A DNA stretch of 64,000 nt. Source: Velthaea sp965214335. Lineage in GTDB: Bacteria > Vulcanimicrobiota > Vulcanimicrobiia > Vulcanimicrobiales > Vulcanimicrobiaceae. The position numbers were made by a program, and so were the translations under genes. The notes under the pieces are model-generated. The model worked only from the letters and a program-made list of their open reading frames with translations. It did not search any database and was not told where the DNA came from. Where the stretch lies: the NCBI GenBank assembly GCA_965214335.1, contig CBDCBO010000014.1, forward strand, positions 372,001-436,000. The letters run 5' to 3'. Positions within the stretch are counted from its first letter, which is position 1, and each line of letters opens with the position of its first letter. This document shows positions 8,338-18,100 of this stretch, piece after piece.

Positions 8338-8772
8338 ATGGACAGCAGAACACCGTGGAACTGGTTTGCCCTCGGCATCGCTTGCGGGTTGCGGTCGATG
8401 ACCGGGCCCGCCGTGGTTCGCTGGCGCGCGGGCGACGCCGCCCGGTTGGTGTTCGCCGCATTCGCGGCCGGCGAACTCGTGGCTGACAAGTTGCCGGCCG
8501 CGCCCCCGCGCACCATGCCACCGGCACTCGCCTTTCGCGCCCTCAGTGGCGCTTTCACGGCCCGCAGCGCGGCTCGGGCAACCGGCGCCGACGGCAACGT
8601 GGCTGCGATCATGGGCGCGCTTGGGGCGGTATTCGGGTCGTACGTGGGCATGGCGCTACGGTTGAGCATCGTGCGCACCCTCCGGTTGCCCGACCCGCTC
8701 GTTGCCGCAGCGGAAGACATCTTGGCCGTCGGAGTGGCAATTGCAGCCAGCCGCCCGGGACCCCGAGCATAG
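8338..8772 (+). CDS. DUF4126-like integral membrane protein
   Basis: 144 residues, mostly hydrophobic, with about four potential membrane segments. The N-terminal block around ALGIACGLRSMTGPAVV and the Gly-rich helix IMGALGAVFGSYVGMALR resemble the DUF4126 family of unknown function. ATG 8338 was chosen because AAGGG lies 5 nt upstream; the open frame extends further upstream, antisense to the ATP-grasp gene, but without protein character. It appears to be monocistronic, and a hairpin with DnaA-box-like repeats follows directly. Confidence 0.72.
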   Translation: MDSRTPWNWFALGIACGLRSMTGPAVVRWRAGDAARLVFAAFAAGELVADKLPAAPPRTMPPALAFRALSGAFTARSAARATGADGNVAAIMGALGAVFGSYVGMALRLSIVRTLRLPDPLVAAAEDILAVGVAIAASRPGPRA

Positions 8773-8777
8773 CAATT

Positions 8778-8811
8778 TCATCCACACCATCCACAGCAGG
8801 TGTGTGGATGC
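8778..8811. repeat. Hairpin holding three DnaA-box-like 9-mers
   Basis: Two direct copies (TCATCCACA at 8778-8786 and CCATCCACA at 8787-8795) and one inverted copy (TGTGGATGC at 8803-8811) match the DnaA box TTATCCACA at 8, 7 and 7 of 9 positions. The outer copies also form a 9-bp stem (8779-8787 with 8802-8810) that could act as a weak terminator of the preceding gene, although no U-tract follows. Confidence 0.4.
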
Positions 8812-8899
8812 ATACCATACCGGCTAAGTCAGGCGGTCGCGCGGCGGGGCGATGGAGGGAAGGCGGCATCGATCGACCAGCGCGAATTTTGCCTCAGGC

Positions 8900-10027
8900 A
8901 TGATCGAACTCAACGGCGTGCGCGACGCGCTGGCCACGTTGACGACCGCGGCTCCGCACTTTTATCGGGCGCCCGGCGGCTTGAAGCTCATCGGCGATAC
9001 GACCGTGCGCAGTGAAGGCTTCGTGCTCGCGCTCGCGGTCGACCGGATGACGGTCGTGGCCGCCGCCTCGCGCCAAGACACCTCCGTCCAGGCCTATTCG
9101 CCGGCGCGAAACCAAACGGTGACCTTCGCGCCGGATGATGAGGCTGCGGTAGCCCCGGATGCCTGGCCGCCTGAAATTCGCCGCGTCGCTCGACGCTTGC
9201 GCCGCATCAACGCAAGCCTATCCGGCGCGGATCTGGCGTTTCGCTCTACGATTCCCGCACACGCCGGATTAGGCGCGTCCGCTGCGCTGAGCGTCGCCGC
9301 GGCCTTGGCCCTGCTGGGAACCGCCGGCGGTGAAATCGCGTCGGCGGACCTCATAGCACTCTGCCGCGAGAGCGCTACGGATATCGCGCCGATCGTCGCG
9401 ACGCTCGCACAGCGCGAACACGCGCTCCTCGTCGACTGTCGCACGAGCGAGGCGACCCCGGTTCCGCTGCTGCCCTCGGGGACTGCCGTCGTCGTTTGCG
9501 ATGCCGGCGGCGCGCCGGCCGATGTTGCCGCGCTCGACCGCGAACGGCAGACGCAATGCGACGAGGCAGCGGCGCTGCTCCGCGGTCACCTGCGCCGGGG
9601 CAAGACGTTGCGCGACGTTTCACTGGCCGACTTTTTGCGCCTCAACGAGAAACTGCCCACGCTATTACGGCGGCGCACCCGGCATGTGGTGACCGAGAAC
9701 GTGCGCGTGCTGCAAACGGTGGCCGCCCTGCGCGCCCAAGATCCGGTTGCCGCCGGCGGGCGGCTCAATGAATCACACGATTCGCTGCGCGACGATTACG
9801 ACTATAGCTCGATCGAACTCGACGTTCTCGTCTCGGCCGCGCGCTCGGTCGCCGGGGTGTATGGAACGCGCATGATCTCCCACGCGGGAGCGACGGTGTC
9901 GCTCGTCCGGCGCGACGCGAAACCGGCCTTCCGGTCGACTGTTATTACGGCGTTTCGCTCGGTCTTCGGCCGGGAGCCGGCCGTCTTCGAGGTTCGAGCG
10001 GCCGACGGTGCCGCGGTGATCGGCTGA
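8900..10027 (+). CDS. Galactokinase-like GHMP-family protein with altered substrate site
   Basis: 375 residues with the GHMP kinase layout. The ATP-binding motif is well kept (AHAGLGASAALSVAAALAL, about 120-138), and the C-terminal motif GTRMISHAGATVSLV is recognisable. The galactokinase signature normally reads GRxNLIGEHxDY; here it is GGLKLIGDTTVRSEG (26-40), so the Glu, His and Asp that hold galactose are missing. The usual GIMDQ segment with the catalytic Asp is also not recognisable in front of HALLVDCR (174-181). It may therefore phosphorylate a different sugar or act in binding or regulation. No other galactose gene is adjacent. ATG 8900 was chosen over ATG 8852 because conserved sequence begins there; the ribosome site is weak. 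Confidence 0.75.
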   Translation: MIELNGVRDALATLTTAAPHFYRAPGGLKLIGDTTVRSEGFVLALAVDRMTVVAAASRQDTSVQAYSPARNQTVTFAPDDEAAVAPDAWPPEIRRVARRLRRINASLSGADLAFRSTIPAHAGLGASAALSVAAALALLGTAGGEIASADLIALCRESATDIAPIVATLAQREHALLVDCRTSEATPVPLLPSGTAVVVCDAGGAPADVAALDRERQTQCDEAAALLRGHLRRGKTLRDVSLADFLRLNEKLPTLLRRRTRHVVTENVRVLQTVAALRAQDPVAAGGRLNESHDSLRDDYDYSSIELDVLVSAARSVAGVYGTRMISHAGATVSLVRRDAKPAFRSTVITAFRSVFGREPAVFEVRAADGAAVIG

Positions 10028-10192
10028 TCCGCCGCGGTGAATGCCGGGAGCACGCCGAGGTAAGACCTTTGGCCCCGTTCGTCGACCCAGGCAGCGGGTA
10101 TTATCATCCAACGATCGCACGCTTGGCTAGCGGCCGGCGGCGTTCCGATCTCGCCTGATGTCAGCGCTTTCTTCGCGCAAAGGAAATCACCG

Positions 10193-10453
10193 ATGACGGA
10201 TCCGGACTCGCTTCAAGAGCACGCAACGCACATCGTTTTGCACGCCTGGATCGCCGCCTATTTGGCTGAAGGCGTGCAGCGCGAACCGGCGAGGCCGACG
10301 GCTTCCTTATTACTGTCAAGTCAAGCGCAGCGACTTCGCGAGTCAGCGATCGCGCTGCAAGCCGCGCTCGAAAAAATGCGCGCCGCGAACGAAAAGCTGG
10401 CCGCCCGCATGGCCGAGCATAAAGCATTTTTCGCCAAATACGAAGCCCCGTAA
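10193..10453 (+). CDS. Small helical hypothetical protein
   Basis: 86 residues, predicted almost wholly helical. The second half (about 47-85) is a probable coiled coil rich in Ala, Glu, Lys and Arg. AAAGGA lies 9 nt before ATG 10193, which supports translation. It shows no signal peptide or membrane segment and no family that I recognise. It stands alone between the galactokinase-like gene and an alcohol dehydrogenase, both on the same strand. Confidence 0.55.
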   Translation: MTDPDSLQEHATHIVLHAWIAAYLAEGVQREPARPTASLLLSSQAQRLRESAIALQAALEKMRAANEKLAARMAEHKAFFAKYEAP

Positions 10454-10564
10454 TAAACGCGCCGCGGCGTCAAACGCGGCGGCATCCCGATGCACCGTGG
10501 TGAATGGACGGCGGGTAAACCCCTGTCCTAACTCACTACCTATGCAAACGGAGAAGTGACGCTC

Positions 10565-11578
10565 ATGCGAGCCATGCAACTCGACACGCCCGGTCCGATC
10601 GAATCGAAGCCCCTGCACTTGCGCGACGTTGCGGTCCCTACTCCGGGCCCTGGCGAAGTCCTCATCCGCGTGACGGCGTGCGGCGTCTGCCGCTCGAACC
10701 TGCACATGATCGAAGGCGATTGGGTCGCCAACGGCGTGCCGGCCAAATCGCCGATCGTTCCCGGGCACGAAGTTGTCGGAAAAATAACCGAGCTTGGCGC
10801 CGGTGTGGATTGGCTCAAGATCGGCGATCGCGTCGGCGTGCAGCCGCTCTGGTCGACCTGCGGCCACTGCGAGTTTTGTTTGACGGCGCGCGAGCAATTG
10901 TGTCAGACCAAACAAATCACCGGCGAAACACTCGACGGCGGGTATGCCGAATATATGCTGGCGTACGCGTTACACGCATACGTTATCCCCGACTCGATCA
11001 GCGATGCCGAAGCCGCGCCGTTATTCTGCCCGGGTGTTACGGCCTACGGCGCGGTGCACAAGGCGCAACTGCAGCCCGGTCAAACGATGGCGCTCTTTGG
11101 CGTCGGCGGCGTCGGCCATATGGTGTTGCAGTTCGCGGCGCTCACCGGCGCTGAAATGATCGCGGTAGCGCGCGGTAAAAATCATCTCGAGCTTGCCAAG
11201 AAGCTCGGTTGCGCGCACACCATTGATTCGAACGAAGGCGACGCGGGCGACGCGCTCAAGAAGCGCGGCGGCGTTGACGTCGCAATCGTGTTCGCGCCGT
11301 CGACGCCGATGCTGCGTCAAGCCATCGCAGGTACCAAGCCCGGTGGCAAGATCATCGTCGGTACGTTCACCGATCCGGGCCCGTTCTTTTTTCCGGATCA
11401 AAAGCAAATCATTGGTTCGGTCATCGGCTCCCGCTGGGAAATGAACGACGTGCTCAAAATCGCGGCGACCGGTAAAGTGAAGTCGATGATCGAGACGTTT
11501 CCGCTCGAACAAACCGACGAGGCCTTGCGCCTGCTCAAAGCCGGCCAAATTGAAGCCCGCGCCGTACTGACGATGTAA
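10565..11578 (+). CDS. Zinc-dependent alcohol dehydrogenase (medium-chain)
   Basis: 337 residues of the MDR superfamily, cinnamyl-alcohol/AdhP-like, expected to oxidise or reduce alcohols and aldehydes with NAD(P). Catalytic zinc ligands are visible as Cys in TACGVCRSN and His-Glu in VPGHEVVG. The structural zinc loop CGHCEFCLTAREQLC keeps all four cysteines. The Rossmann motif is ALFGVGGVGHMVLQ. ATG 10565 is preferred; a GTG 9 nt upstream is too close to the GGAG at 10550. Neighbours suggest a single-gene unit. Confidence 0.9.
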   Translation: MRAMQLDTPGPIESKPLHLRDVAVPTPGPGEVLIRVTACGVCRSNLHMIEGDWVANGVPAKSPIVPGHEVVGKITELGAGVDWLKIGDRVGVQPLWSTCGHCEFCLTAREQLCQTKQITGETLDGGYAEYMLAYALHAYVIPDSISDAEAAPLFCPGVTAYGAVHKAQLQPGQTMALFGVGGVGHMVLQFAALTGAEMIAVARGKNHLELAKKLGCAHTIDSNEGDAGDALKKRGGVDVAIVFAPSTPMLRQAIAGTKPGGKIIVGTFTDPGPFFFPDQKQIIGSVIGSRWEMNDVLKIAATGKVKSMIETFPLEQTDEALRLLKAGQIEARAVLTM

Positions 11579-11588
11579 TTCGGTCGCC

Positions 11589-11617
11589 ACCGGCGTTGCT
11601 CTTCGTGCGACGCCGGT
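11589..11617 (+). terminator. Possible terminator hairpin after the alcohol dehydrogenase
   Basis: An 8-bp perfect inverted repeat (11589-11596 with 11610-11617) with a 13-nt loop lies 10 bp past the stop codon. It has no U-tract, so it is only a candidate. The rest of 11579-11856 shows nothing else recognisable. Confidence 0.3.
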
Positions 11618-11856
11618 AATACGGTCGAGGGCGCCGTTCGCGCGGCTAACTCAGGCGTTCCGGTCGCCCGAGAGCCGGTGTCGGCAATTGTTATCGGACG
11701 AGAAATCAATGTGTTACGCCGGTGACGTGAAATGCCGAGCACCGCTAAATCGATCGGCTAGTTACGCAAAAGTATTGCGGACGAACTGCGTGGAAAAGTC
11801 GGTATGCTTGGCAACGGTCGGGTACGATCTGAGCGACCGTGAAAGGGTTCTCGAAC

Positions 11857-12393
11857 ATGCTTGAGGTGGCGCAGCCGCATCTTCTAACCGCTAAAGAGTA
11901 TCTCACTCTGGACGTACCCGAGCGGACCGAGCTTCTTGGAGGAGTGATTTACGACGTGTCGCTCGTAAATCCACCGCACACTCATGCGGTCCGGCAGCTC
12001 AACCGGGCGCTTTCGCGTGGCCTTGACGATGCCTTTGTGGTCGCCATACAGGACCCGATCGTAATCGGCGGATGGCGCGGGCGCGATGCACCATTAGTTG
12101 ATGTTGCGGTTATTCAAGCGAAAAGCTACACGCAAACTCCGACTGCGGAGGACGCGTTTGCCTTCATCGAAGTTTCGCACTCGACGTACCTGGACGACCG
12201 TAACTATAAAATTCCGCTCTACGTACGAGCCAATGTGCAGGCATGGATTGTTAATATTGAACGACGGCAGGTCGAGTTTTACAGCACGGTCGAGCATCTA
12301 GCGCTACCAAACGGCGTGGTCATCATCGAGGATGGCAACTTTGAGGTGTGCGGCGTTACGATCCGAGTCGCCGACTTATTCGACGAAGCTTGA
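11857..12393 (+). CDS. Uma2-family PD-(D/E)XK nuclease-like protein
   Basis: 178 residues of the Uma2 (DUF820) family. It starts with the typical TAKEYLTLDVPERTELLGG block. The restriction-endonuclease-fold core includes the acidic residues of VDVAVI and FIEVSHST and the downstream Lys of DDRNYKIPLY. These genes are common in many copies in cyanobacteria and related phyla; their cellular role is not settled. ATG 11857 was chosen because AAAGGG lies 9 nt upstream. It is monocistronic. Confidence 0.88.
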   Translation: MLEVAQPHLLTAKEYLTLDVPERTELLGGVIYDVSLVNPPHTHAVRQLNRALSRGLDDAFVVAIQDPIVIGGWRGRDAPLVDVAVIQAKSYTQTPTAEDAFAFIEVSHSTYLDDRNYKIPLYVRANVQAWIVNIERRQVEFYSTVEHLALPNGVVIIEDGNFEVCGVTIRVADLFDEA

Positions 12394-12466
12394 ATTCGAG
12401 CGAATAAAGGTAGCGGAGCGCGCGCTCACCGTTCCCGTGATTTCCAAAGCGTAAGATTGGCCCACC

Positions 12467-13162
12467 TCAGTCGCGGCGCCAGGCGGCACCTGTTAAGCGC
12501 AAGACGCCTCGCGTGAACATCGGCGACGATGGCGTGCCCGCAAGCTTCAACTCGCTGAGTACAAGCCGAGGATCGGCGTGGCGCGCGACCACCAACGGTG
12601 CGACCATGCGGTATGCTTTCTCGTTCGCGGCCGCCTTGTCGACGATGTAAAAGCGAAAGCGGACGTGCTTACCCGTCGCCGGATCGCTAAGCGTTATCGC
12701 GGTATAACCGGGTGACTTAGCGAGATAGGCGCCTTGCACGCCGGGCGGATACAGCGTCCCCTTTTGCTTGAGATCCATGATGTCGGTGTTCTGCGCGTTA
12801 TCGACTTGCCAGGCAGCGCCGTCACGCATCGCAATCGTGATCGTATCCGCGACGTGATACATCAGATCGCGACTTGCTTCGTTGATGTCGACCGTGTTGT
12901 CGTACGGCGCGAGGTCGCGGTCGATATCCGCCAGCATTGCGGTCGCTTGACTATCGCCGTTGGTAACGAGCTTTTGCGCCGCTTCGATTTCCGCGCGCAT
13001 GAGCGCCGCCCGATCGTTCGGCAGAAGTCCCTGGTTAACGTCGCCGTCGATCCGCTCGCCCAATACGCGAACCAGCGCCTGATCGGGCACCGGATCGTAC
13101 GCTGACGCTGCGACCGGCAATACGAGCACCGTTAAGAACGCTGTGGCAAAAAGACCCTTCAT
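12467..13162 (-). CDS. Secreted hypothetical protein
   Basis: 231 residues with a clear signal peptide (MKGLFATAFLTVLVLPVAASA, cut near residue 21). The mature part is soluble, with an N-terminal helical half (about 25-105) and a beta-rich C-terminal half (about 120-231). I do not recognise a family. ATG 13162 was chosen because the signal peptide starts there; no strong ribosome site is visible. It is convergent with the Uma2 gene, 73 bp away. A periplasmic or extracellular location is inferred. Confidence 0.75.
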   Translation of the reverse strand: MKGLFATAFLTVLVLPVAASAYDPVPDQALVRVLGERIDGDVNQGLLPNDRAALMRAEIEAAQKLVTNGDSQATAMLADIDRDLAPYDNTVDINEASRDLMYHVADTITIAMRDGAAWQVDNAQNTDIMDLKQKGTLYPPGVQGAYLAKSPGYTAITLSDPATGKHVRFRFYIVDKAAANEKAYRMVAPLVVARHADPRLVLSELKLAGTPSSPMFTRGVLRLTGAAWRRD

Positions 13163-13383
13163 ATATCGAATACGGCCCCCGCCACACCGGAAGTTCCGTC
13201 GTACATTCGGCACGTACCTCGTAACGATAGCGGCCGCACCTCACGCCAACTCAAAGTTGCTTTGCGAGTACCGCGCCGGGCGTTGACACCATGGCTTAGC
13301 CGACGCTCGAACCGGCGCGGTCTTCGACACGGTGTGCCACGCGGGGGTCGGCACGCAAACCGCTGTGTTAACGGCGGCGGCCA

Positions 13384-14145
13384 TCAACCGGCCGGCGAGT
13401 CCGTCATACCGGCTGCATGCGATAACTCGCTTTTTCGCACTGAGTAGGGCATGAGTTTTCCCCAATAACGCTCGAGGACTTCATAGCACTCGCACGTTGC
13501 TGACTCTAGGCCGGCTCGGTTGCGGATGACGATGTGACCACGTGAATACGAGATAAAGCCGGCTTCTTGCAGTGCAGAAGCCGCTAAAGTGACGCCCGTT
13601 CGACGAACGCCTAGCATTTGGCTTAAAAACTCCTGCGTTAAAGAAATGGTGTCGCTGTCGACACGATCGTGGGCCATGAGCAGCCAGCGTGCGCAGCGTT
13701 CGTTGGTAGAATGAAGGTTGTTGCAGGCCGACAGTTGCGCGCTGCTCATGAACATCGCCTGTGCGAAGCGCAGACAATACGCCTTAAATTCGGGATGTCT
13801 CTCGAGCGCAGTGACAAAGTCACTACGCGTGCAGCAGTACGCGGAATCTGGAACTTGCACGATTGCACGGTGGTTGGAACTGCTTTGACCGAGCGCGATC
13901 GGCAGGCCGGTCGTTCCTTCGCGACCGACGATTCCGACTTCGGCGGTTTCGCCGTCCGACATCACGAGCACGATTGAAACGATGCTAGCGATCGGAAACA
14001 GCACCTTGTCTATGCGTTCATCGCTGTCGTAGACGATGTCACCGAGCTTGAGGGAAACTTTAACGAGCGCGGACTCGAGATTCGACGGCTTGCTCGGCAA
14101 GCTATCGAGGAAGAGATTGCCGGTTGTATGCGTAGGGAAAGCCAT
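13384..14145 (-). CDS. Crp/Fnr-family transcriptional regulator
   Basis: 253 residues. An N-terminal cyclic-nucleotide-binding-type beta-roll (about 25-125) is followed by a dimer helix and a winged helix-turn-helix (about 165-225, with LTQEFLSQMLGVRRTGVTLAA as turn and recognition helix). The effector pocket lacks the usual RSAx phosphate-binding motif (it reads GREGTTGLPIALG), so cAMP binding is doubtful. No Fnr-type cysteine cluster is seen. It is divergent from the anti-sigma-like gene at 14418; the 272 bp between them hold no other feature that I recognise. Confidence 0.88.
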   Translation of the reverse strand: MAFPTHTTGNLFLDSLPSKPSNLESALVKVSLKLGDIVYDSDERIDKVLFPIASIVSIVLVMSDGETAEVGIVGREGTTGLPIALGQSSSNHRAIVQVPDSAYCCTRSDFVTALERHPEFKAYCLRFAQAMFMSSAQLSACNNLHSTNERCARWLLMAHDRVDSDTISLTQEFLSQMLGVRRTGVTLAASALQEAGFISYSRGHIVIRNRAGLESATCECYEVLERYWGKLMPYSVRKSELSHAAGMTDSPAG

Positions 14146-14417
14146 TATCGCACGCGGTCTCGATCTGCGCTGACCGCATAGAAGATCAGCAAGATTCAGA
14201 ACACTCGGCAGAGGCCGCCGGCAACTCTATGATGAGACCAGGCGGACCGCGCAACATTCAAAAATACCGGTGCGTCGAGGTTGGAGGGCTTCGCGAAAAC
14301 ACGGCCTTTCGCCCTTCGAGCAGGATGTGTGCGAACCGGGCATATCAGGTACGAGCTTCTCGCGGCCGAGAAACCTCGCAAGGGAGACCGCGTCTCCGGC
14401 ATCCGGAGTAACTGTTT

Positions 14418-14807
14418 ATGCCTTTTCTCCAACACTTCCATACGGCGGATGCGGCGGCCGCGTCGAATTTACGGCGCGAATTCATGGCTTTTCTTCGCGC
14501 TCGATGTACGGCTGATTCGGACTATGAAGGCGCGGAAATCACCTTTGGCGAGCTTGTTGCAAACGTCGCTCGCCACGCTCCTGGTCCAATTCATATCGTC
14601 GTGCACTCAGATTCCCGGGGCAGAGTTCGGATCGACGTCATCGATACGGGGCCGGGCTTCACCTACGTGCCCACGCTGCCGGCGATGGCGAGCGAATCGG
14701 GACGCGGCCTTTACCTCGTATCGAAGCTCTGCACGGACGTTTGTGTTACCGTCAGAGAGCAACGCAATGTCGTCCGTGCGGTTCTGCCGGTTGTTGAAGA
14801 CCCTTGA
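14418..14807 (+). CDS. RsbW-like anti-sigma/serine-kinase ATPase (HATPase_c_2)
   Basis: 129 residues with the Bergerat ATP fold: the N box contains Glu45 and Asn49 (TFGELVANVARHA), the G1 box DTGPGF is at 76-81 and the G2 box SGRGLYLV at 94-101. This is the small, stand-alone form used as an anti-sigma factor and serine kinase in partner-switching pathways. CGGAG lies about 9 nt before the start. A STAS-domain antagonist is encoded convergently 70 bp downstream, so the two probably belong to one pathway. No sigma factor or PP2C phosphatase is in the window. Confidence 0.85.
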   Translation: MPFLQHFHTADAAAASNLRREFMAFLRARCTADSDYEGAEITFGELVANVARHAPGPIHIVVHSDSRGRVRIDVIDTGPGFTYVPTLPAMASESGRGLYLVSKLCTDVCVTVREQRNVVRAVLPVVEDP

Positions 14808-14877
14808 AACTAGAACCAAGGTGAATCGTAAAACCGAATCTGGCCGCAATCATCCTTAAGAACGGAAGTAGCGGAGA

Positions 14878-15180
14878 TTATCTCATTGACGGCGGCAACA
14901 CATTCTCGACAATAAACACTTTATCGAGCTGTGTGAGAGTAAGTATTCGCGCGACGCGGGGATGAATATTTTTCAGACGCAGGTTCGTGTCGGGGGCTCG
15001 TTGACGCCACACGTTCAAGTGCCCGACCAGTGCGCCAAGACAGGCGCAATCCAGACTTTCCGTCGTCGCAAGATCTAAAAGTACGTCGCTGTGTGGCTGG
15101 ACAGCCTGAAGCTCCGCACGTAGTTGGTCGAGCCGATAGATATCGTAGTAGCCGCCACGCAACAAAACCGCGTGCGTCAT
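14878..15180 (-). CDS. STAS-domain protein, anti-sigma factor antagonist-like
   Basis: 100 residues forming a single STAS domain, the fold of SpoIIAA/RsbV antagonists that bind anti-sigma kinases. The phospho-acceptor loop, normally DSSGLG, reads DCACLG (44-49), so the regulatory serine is replaced by Ala or Cys. It may thus be a constitutive binder or respond to redox state. It is translationally coupled (ATGA overlap) to the ORF at 15177-15512 and convergent with the RsbW-like gene. Confidence 0.8.
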   Translation of the reverse strand: MTHAVLLRGGYYDIYRLDQLRAELQAVQPHSDVLLDLATTESLDCACLGALVGHLNVWRQRAPDTNLRLKNIHPRVARILTLTQLDKVFIVENVLPPSMR

Positions 15181-15512
15181 TTTTCGCCGTGTGCACCGTG
15201 CGTCCGCGTTACGGCGGAAGATCCGCCGGACAGTTCGCCTGACCTCATTAGGTTATTCTCTTGACGCTGGTGCAGAAACGGCTGATGCACGGATTGAATC
15301 ACGACGGCACTACAGTGCGGCTCTACAATACTGACGATCATCGTTTGGGAAAGGGGCACGCTGCCACGTTCTTCGAGCAACTCCAGAGCGATCGAGCGGA
15401 CGCTTTCGGCGGCTTCTTGAGCTGATGAACGGACGACATAGAGATGCAATGCGGAACTGTGCGCCGCAAAACCGTTCTTATGCGGCGAAACACGAATGCG
15501 GAACGGGTTCAT
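15177..15512 (-). CDS. Hypothetical protein coupled to the STAS gene
   Basis: 111 residues of unknown function. The first 60 residues look like a compact alpha/beta unit (strand FRIRVS, strand SALHLYVVRS, then an amphipathic helix QEAAESVRSIALELLEE); the C-terminal third is low in structure. Its stop codon overlaps the STAS start codon (ATGA at 15177-15180), the main reason to believe it is translated. Only a weak AGG lies before ATG 15512. It may be a further partner-switch component, but this is context inference only. Confidence 0.5.
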   Translation of the reverse strand: MNPFRIRVSPHKNGFAAHSSALHLYVVRSSAQEAAESVRSIALELLEERGSVPLSQTMIVSIVEPHCSAVVIQSVHQPFLHQRQENNLMRSGELSGGSSAVTRTHGAHGEK

Positions 15513-15850
15513 GGAACTTAAGCCTGACCTTCGTTGCGGCGTCTGCGGCTTTAAGCATCTCCACTAGGCGCCGCGCGGTCGGCTAGAAAGCGAACATATA
15601 AGCAAAAACGTTTTCGAACTCGTGCGCTCTAACCGGACCCTTGCTTGAGGCGCGGGATTGTAGTTCGATAGGCTGTGCGCTCCGATGATCGCGAATCCGT
15701 CACGCCCGACCCGACGCCGCGATTCGTATGCGGACCTTCACCGATGCGTACGGCCAGGCCCCTTGGCTTGGCGCGCGACGATTCTGAATCAATCGATGAG
15801 ATACGTGCTGGTTCATTGCCCCCTTGTTACGTCGAGCGATATACAGAAAA
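15513..15850. other. Intergenic region, no gene seen
   Basis: About 340 bp between the STAS-linked ORF and the groEL terminator. Short frames here lack ribosome sites and protein-like composition. It should contain the promoter of the minus-strand STAS pair, but I cannot point to a convincing one. Confidence 0.45.
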
Positions 15851-15874
15851 AGCCGCCGGCAGATGCCGGCGGCT
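15851..15874 (-). terminator. Intrinsic terminator of groEL
   Basis: A perfect 10-bp stem (15851-15860 with 15865-15874) closes a 4-nt loop; on the minus strand it is followed by TTTTTCTG. It lies 66 bp past the groEL stop and has the full Rho-independent layout. Confidence 0.9.
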
Positions 15875-15940
15875 CCCGCTGGTCTCGGTTCCCAAACGTT
15901 CGTCGAGCTGTCACTCGGCGAATCGCAGGCGAAGCGAAAC

Positions 15941-17593
<1,653 letters not shown>

Positions 17594-17602
17594 GGTTTTG
17601 CC

Positions 17603-17914
17603 TTATACTCCGACCGGAACGCGCTCTTCACTGACCACAGCGAGAACGTCTTTTTCCGAGATGATGAGAACTTCTTTGCCTTCGAGTTTGATCTCGCTAC
17701 CCGAGTACTTCGAGTAGATGATCTTATCGCCGACCTTGACGCTCAGCGGCAACACGGTGCCATTGTCGAGCGTGCGGCCGGTTCCAATTGCGAGAACGCG
17801 GCCTTCCTGCGGCTTCTCTTTTGCCGTATCGGGGAGAAAAACGCCGCCGGCGGTCTTCTCAGCCTGCTCTACGTGCTCGACGACAACACGATCGCCCAGT
17901 GGCTTTAAATTCAC
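17603..17914 (-). CDS. groES: Co-chaperonin GroES (Hsp10)
   Basis: 103 residues. The start is a GTG at 17914, with GGAGG 9 nt upstream; this gives the usual N-terminus (M)NLKPLGDRVVVE. The mobile loop that binds GroEL is EKTAGGVFLPDTAKEKP (about 19-35), and the roof and C-terminal strands GKEVLIISEKDVLAVV are present. It caps the GroEL ring. It is the first gene of the groES-groEL operon. Confidence 0.97.
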   Translation of the reverse strand: MNLKPLGDRVVVEHVEQAEKTAGGVFLPDTAKEKPQEGRVLAIGTGRTLDNGTVLPLSVKVGDKIIYSKYSGSEIKLEGKEVLIISEKDVLAVVSEERVPVGV

Positions 17915-17947
17915 GAAACTTTTCCTCCAAATCAAGATCTTGCGGTC

Positions 17948-17974
17948 TTGGCACTTCTGGCACACGAGTGCCAG
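17948..17974 (-). promoter_or_regulatory. CIRCE operator (HrcA site) in front of groES-groEL
   Basis: TTGGCACTT, nine spacer bases, GAGTGCCAG: each half matches the CIRCE consensus at 7 of 9 positions and the halves are mutually complementary over TGGCACT/AGTGCCA. It lies 33 bp upstream of the groES start and just downstream of the predicted transcription start, the classic place for HrcA repression. Confidence 0.85.
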
Positions 17975-17982
17975 CGGGACCT

Positions 17983-18011
17983 AGATTAGCAGACTCGGCC
18001 GGTGAGTGCAA
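17983..18011 (-). promoter_or_regulatory. Candidate housekeeping promoter of groES-groEL
   Basis: On the minus strand, TTGCAC (18011-18006) and TAATCT (17988-17983) are 17 nt apart. The predicted start of transcription falls right before the CIRCE element. The hexamer match is moderate, but the geometry with CIRCE is convincing. Confidence 0.55.
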
Positions 18012-18100
18012 GGGGGAAACCGCCGATCGCGTAGCGCTAGCCGCTGATGTGATACGCCTCGCCGGGCCGGAACGCGGGACCGCTCGCCGAAACACGCCGC

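Noticed and set aside
8778..8811. The DnaA-box-like cluster as a replication origin.
   Set aside because: Only three imperfect boxes, no AT-rich unwinding region, and no dnaA, dnaN, gidA or parAB genes nearby.
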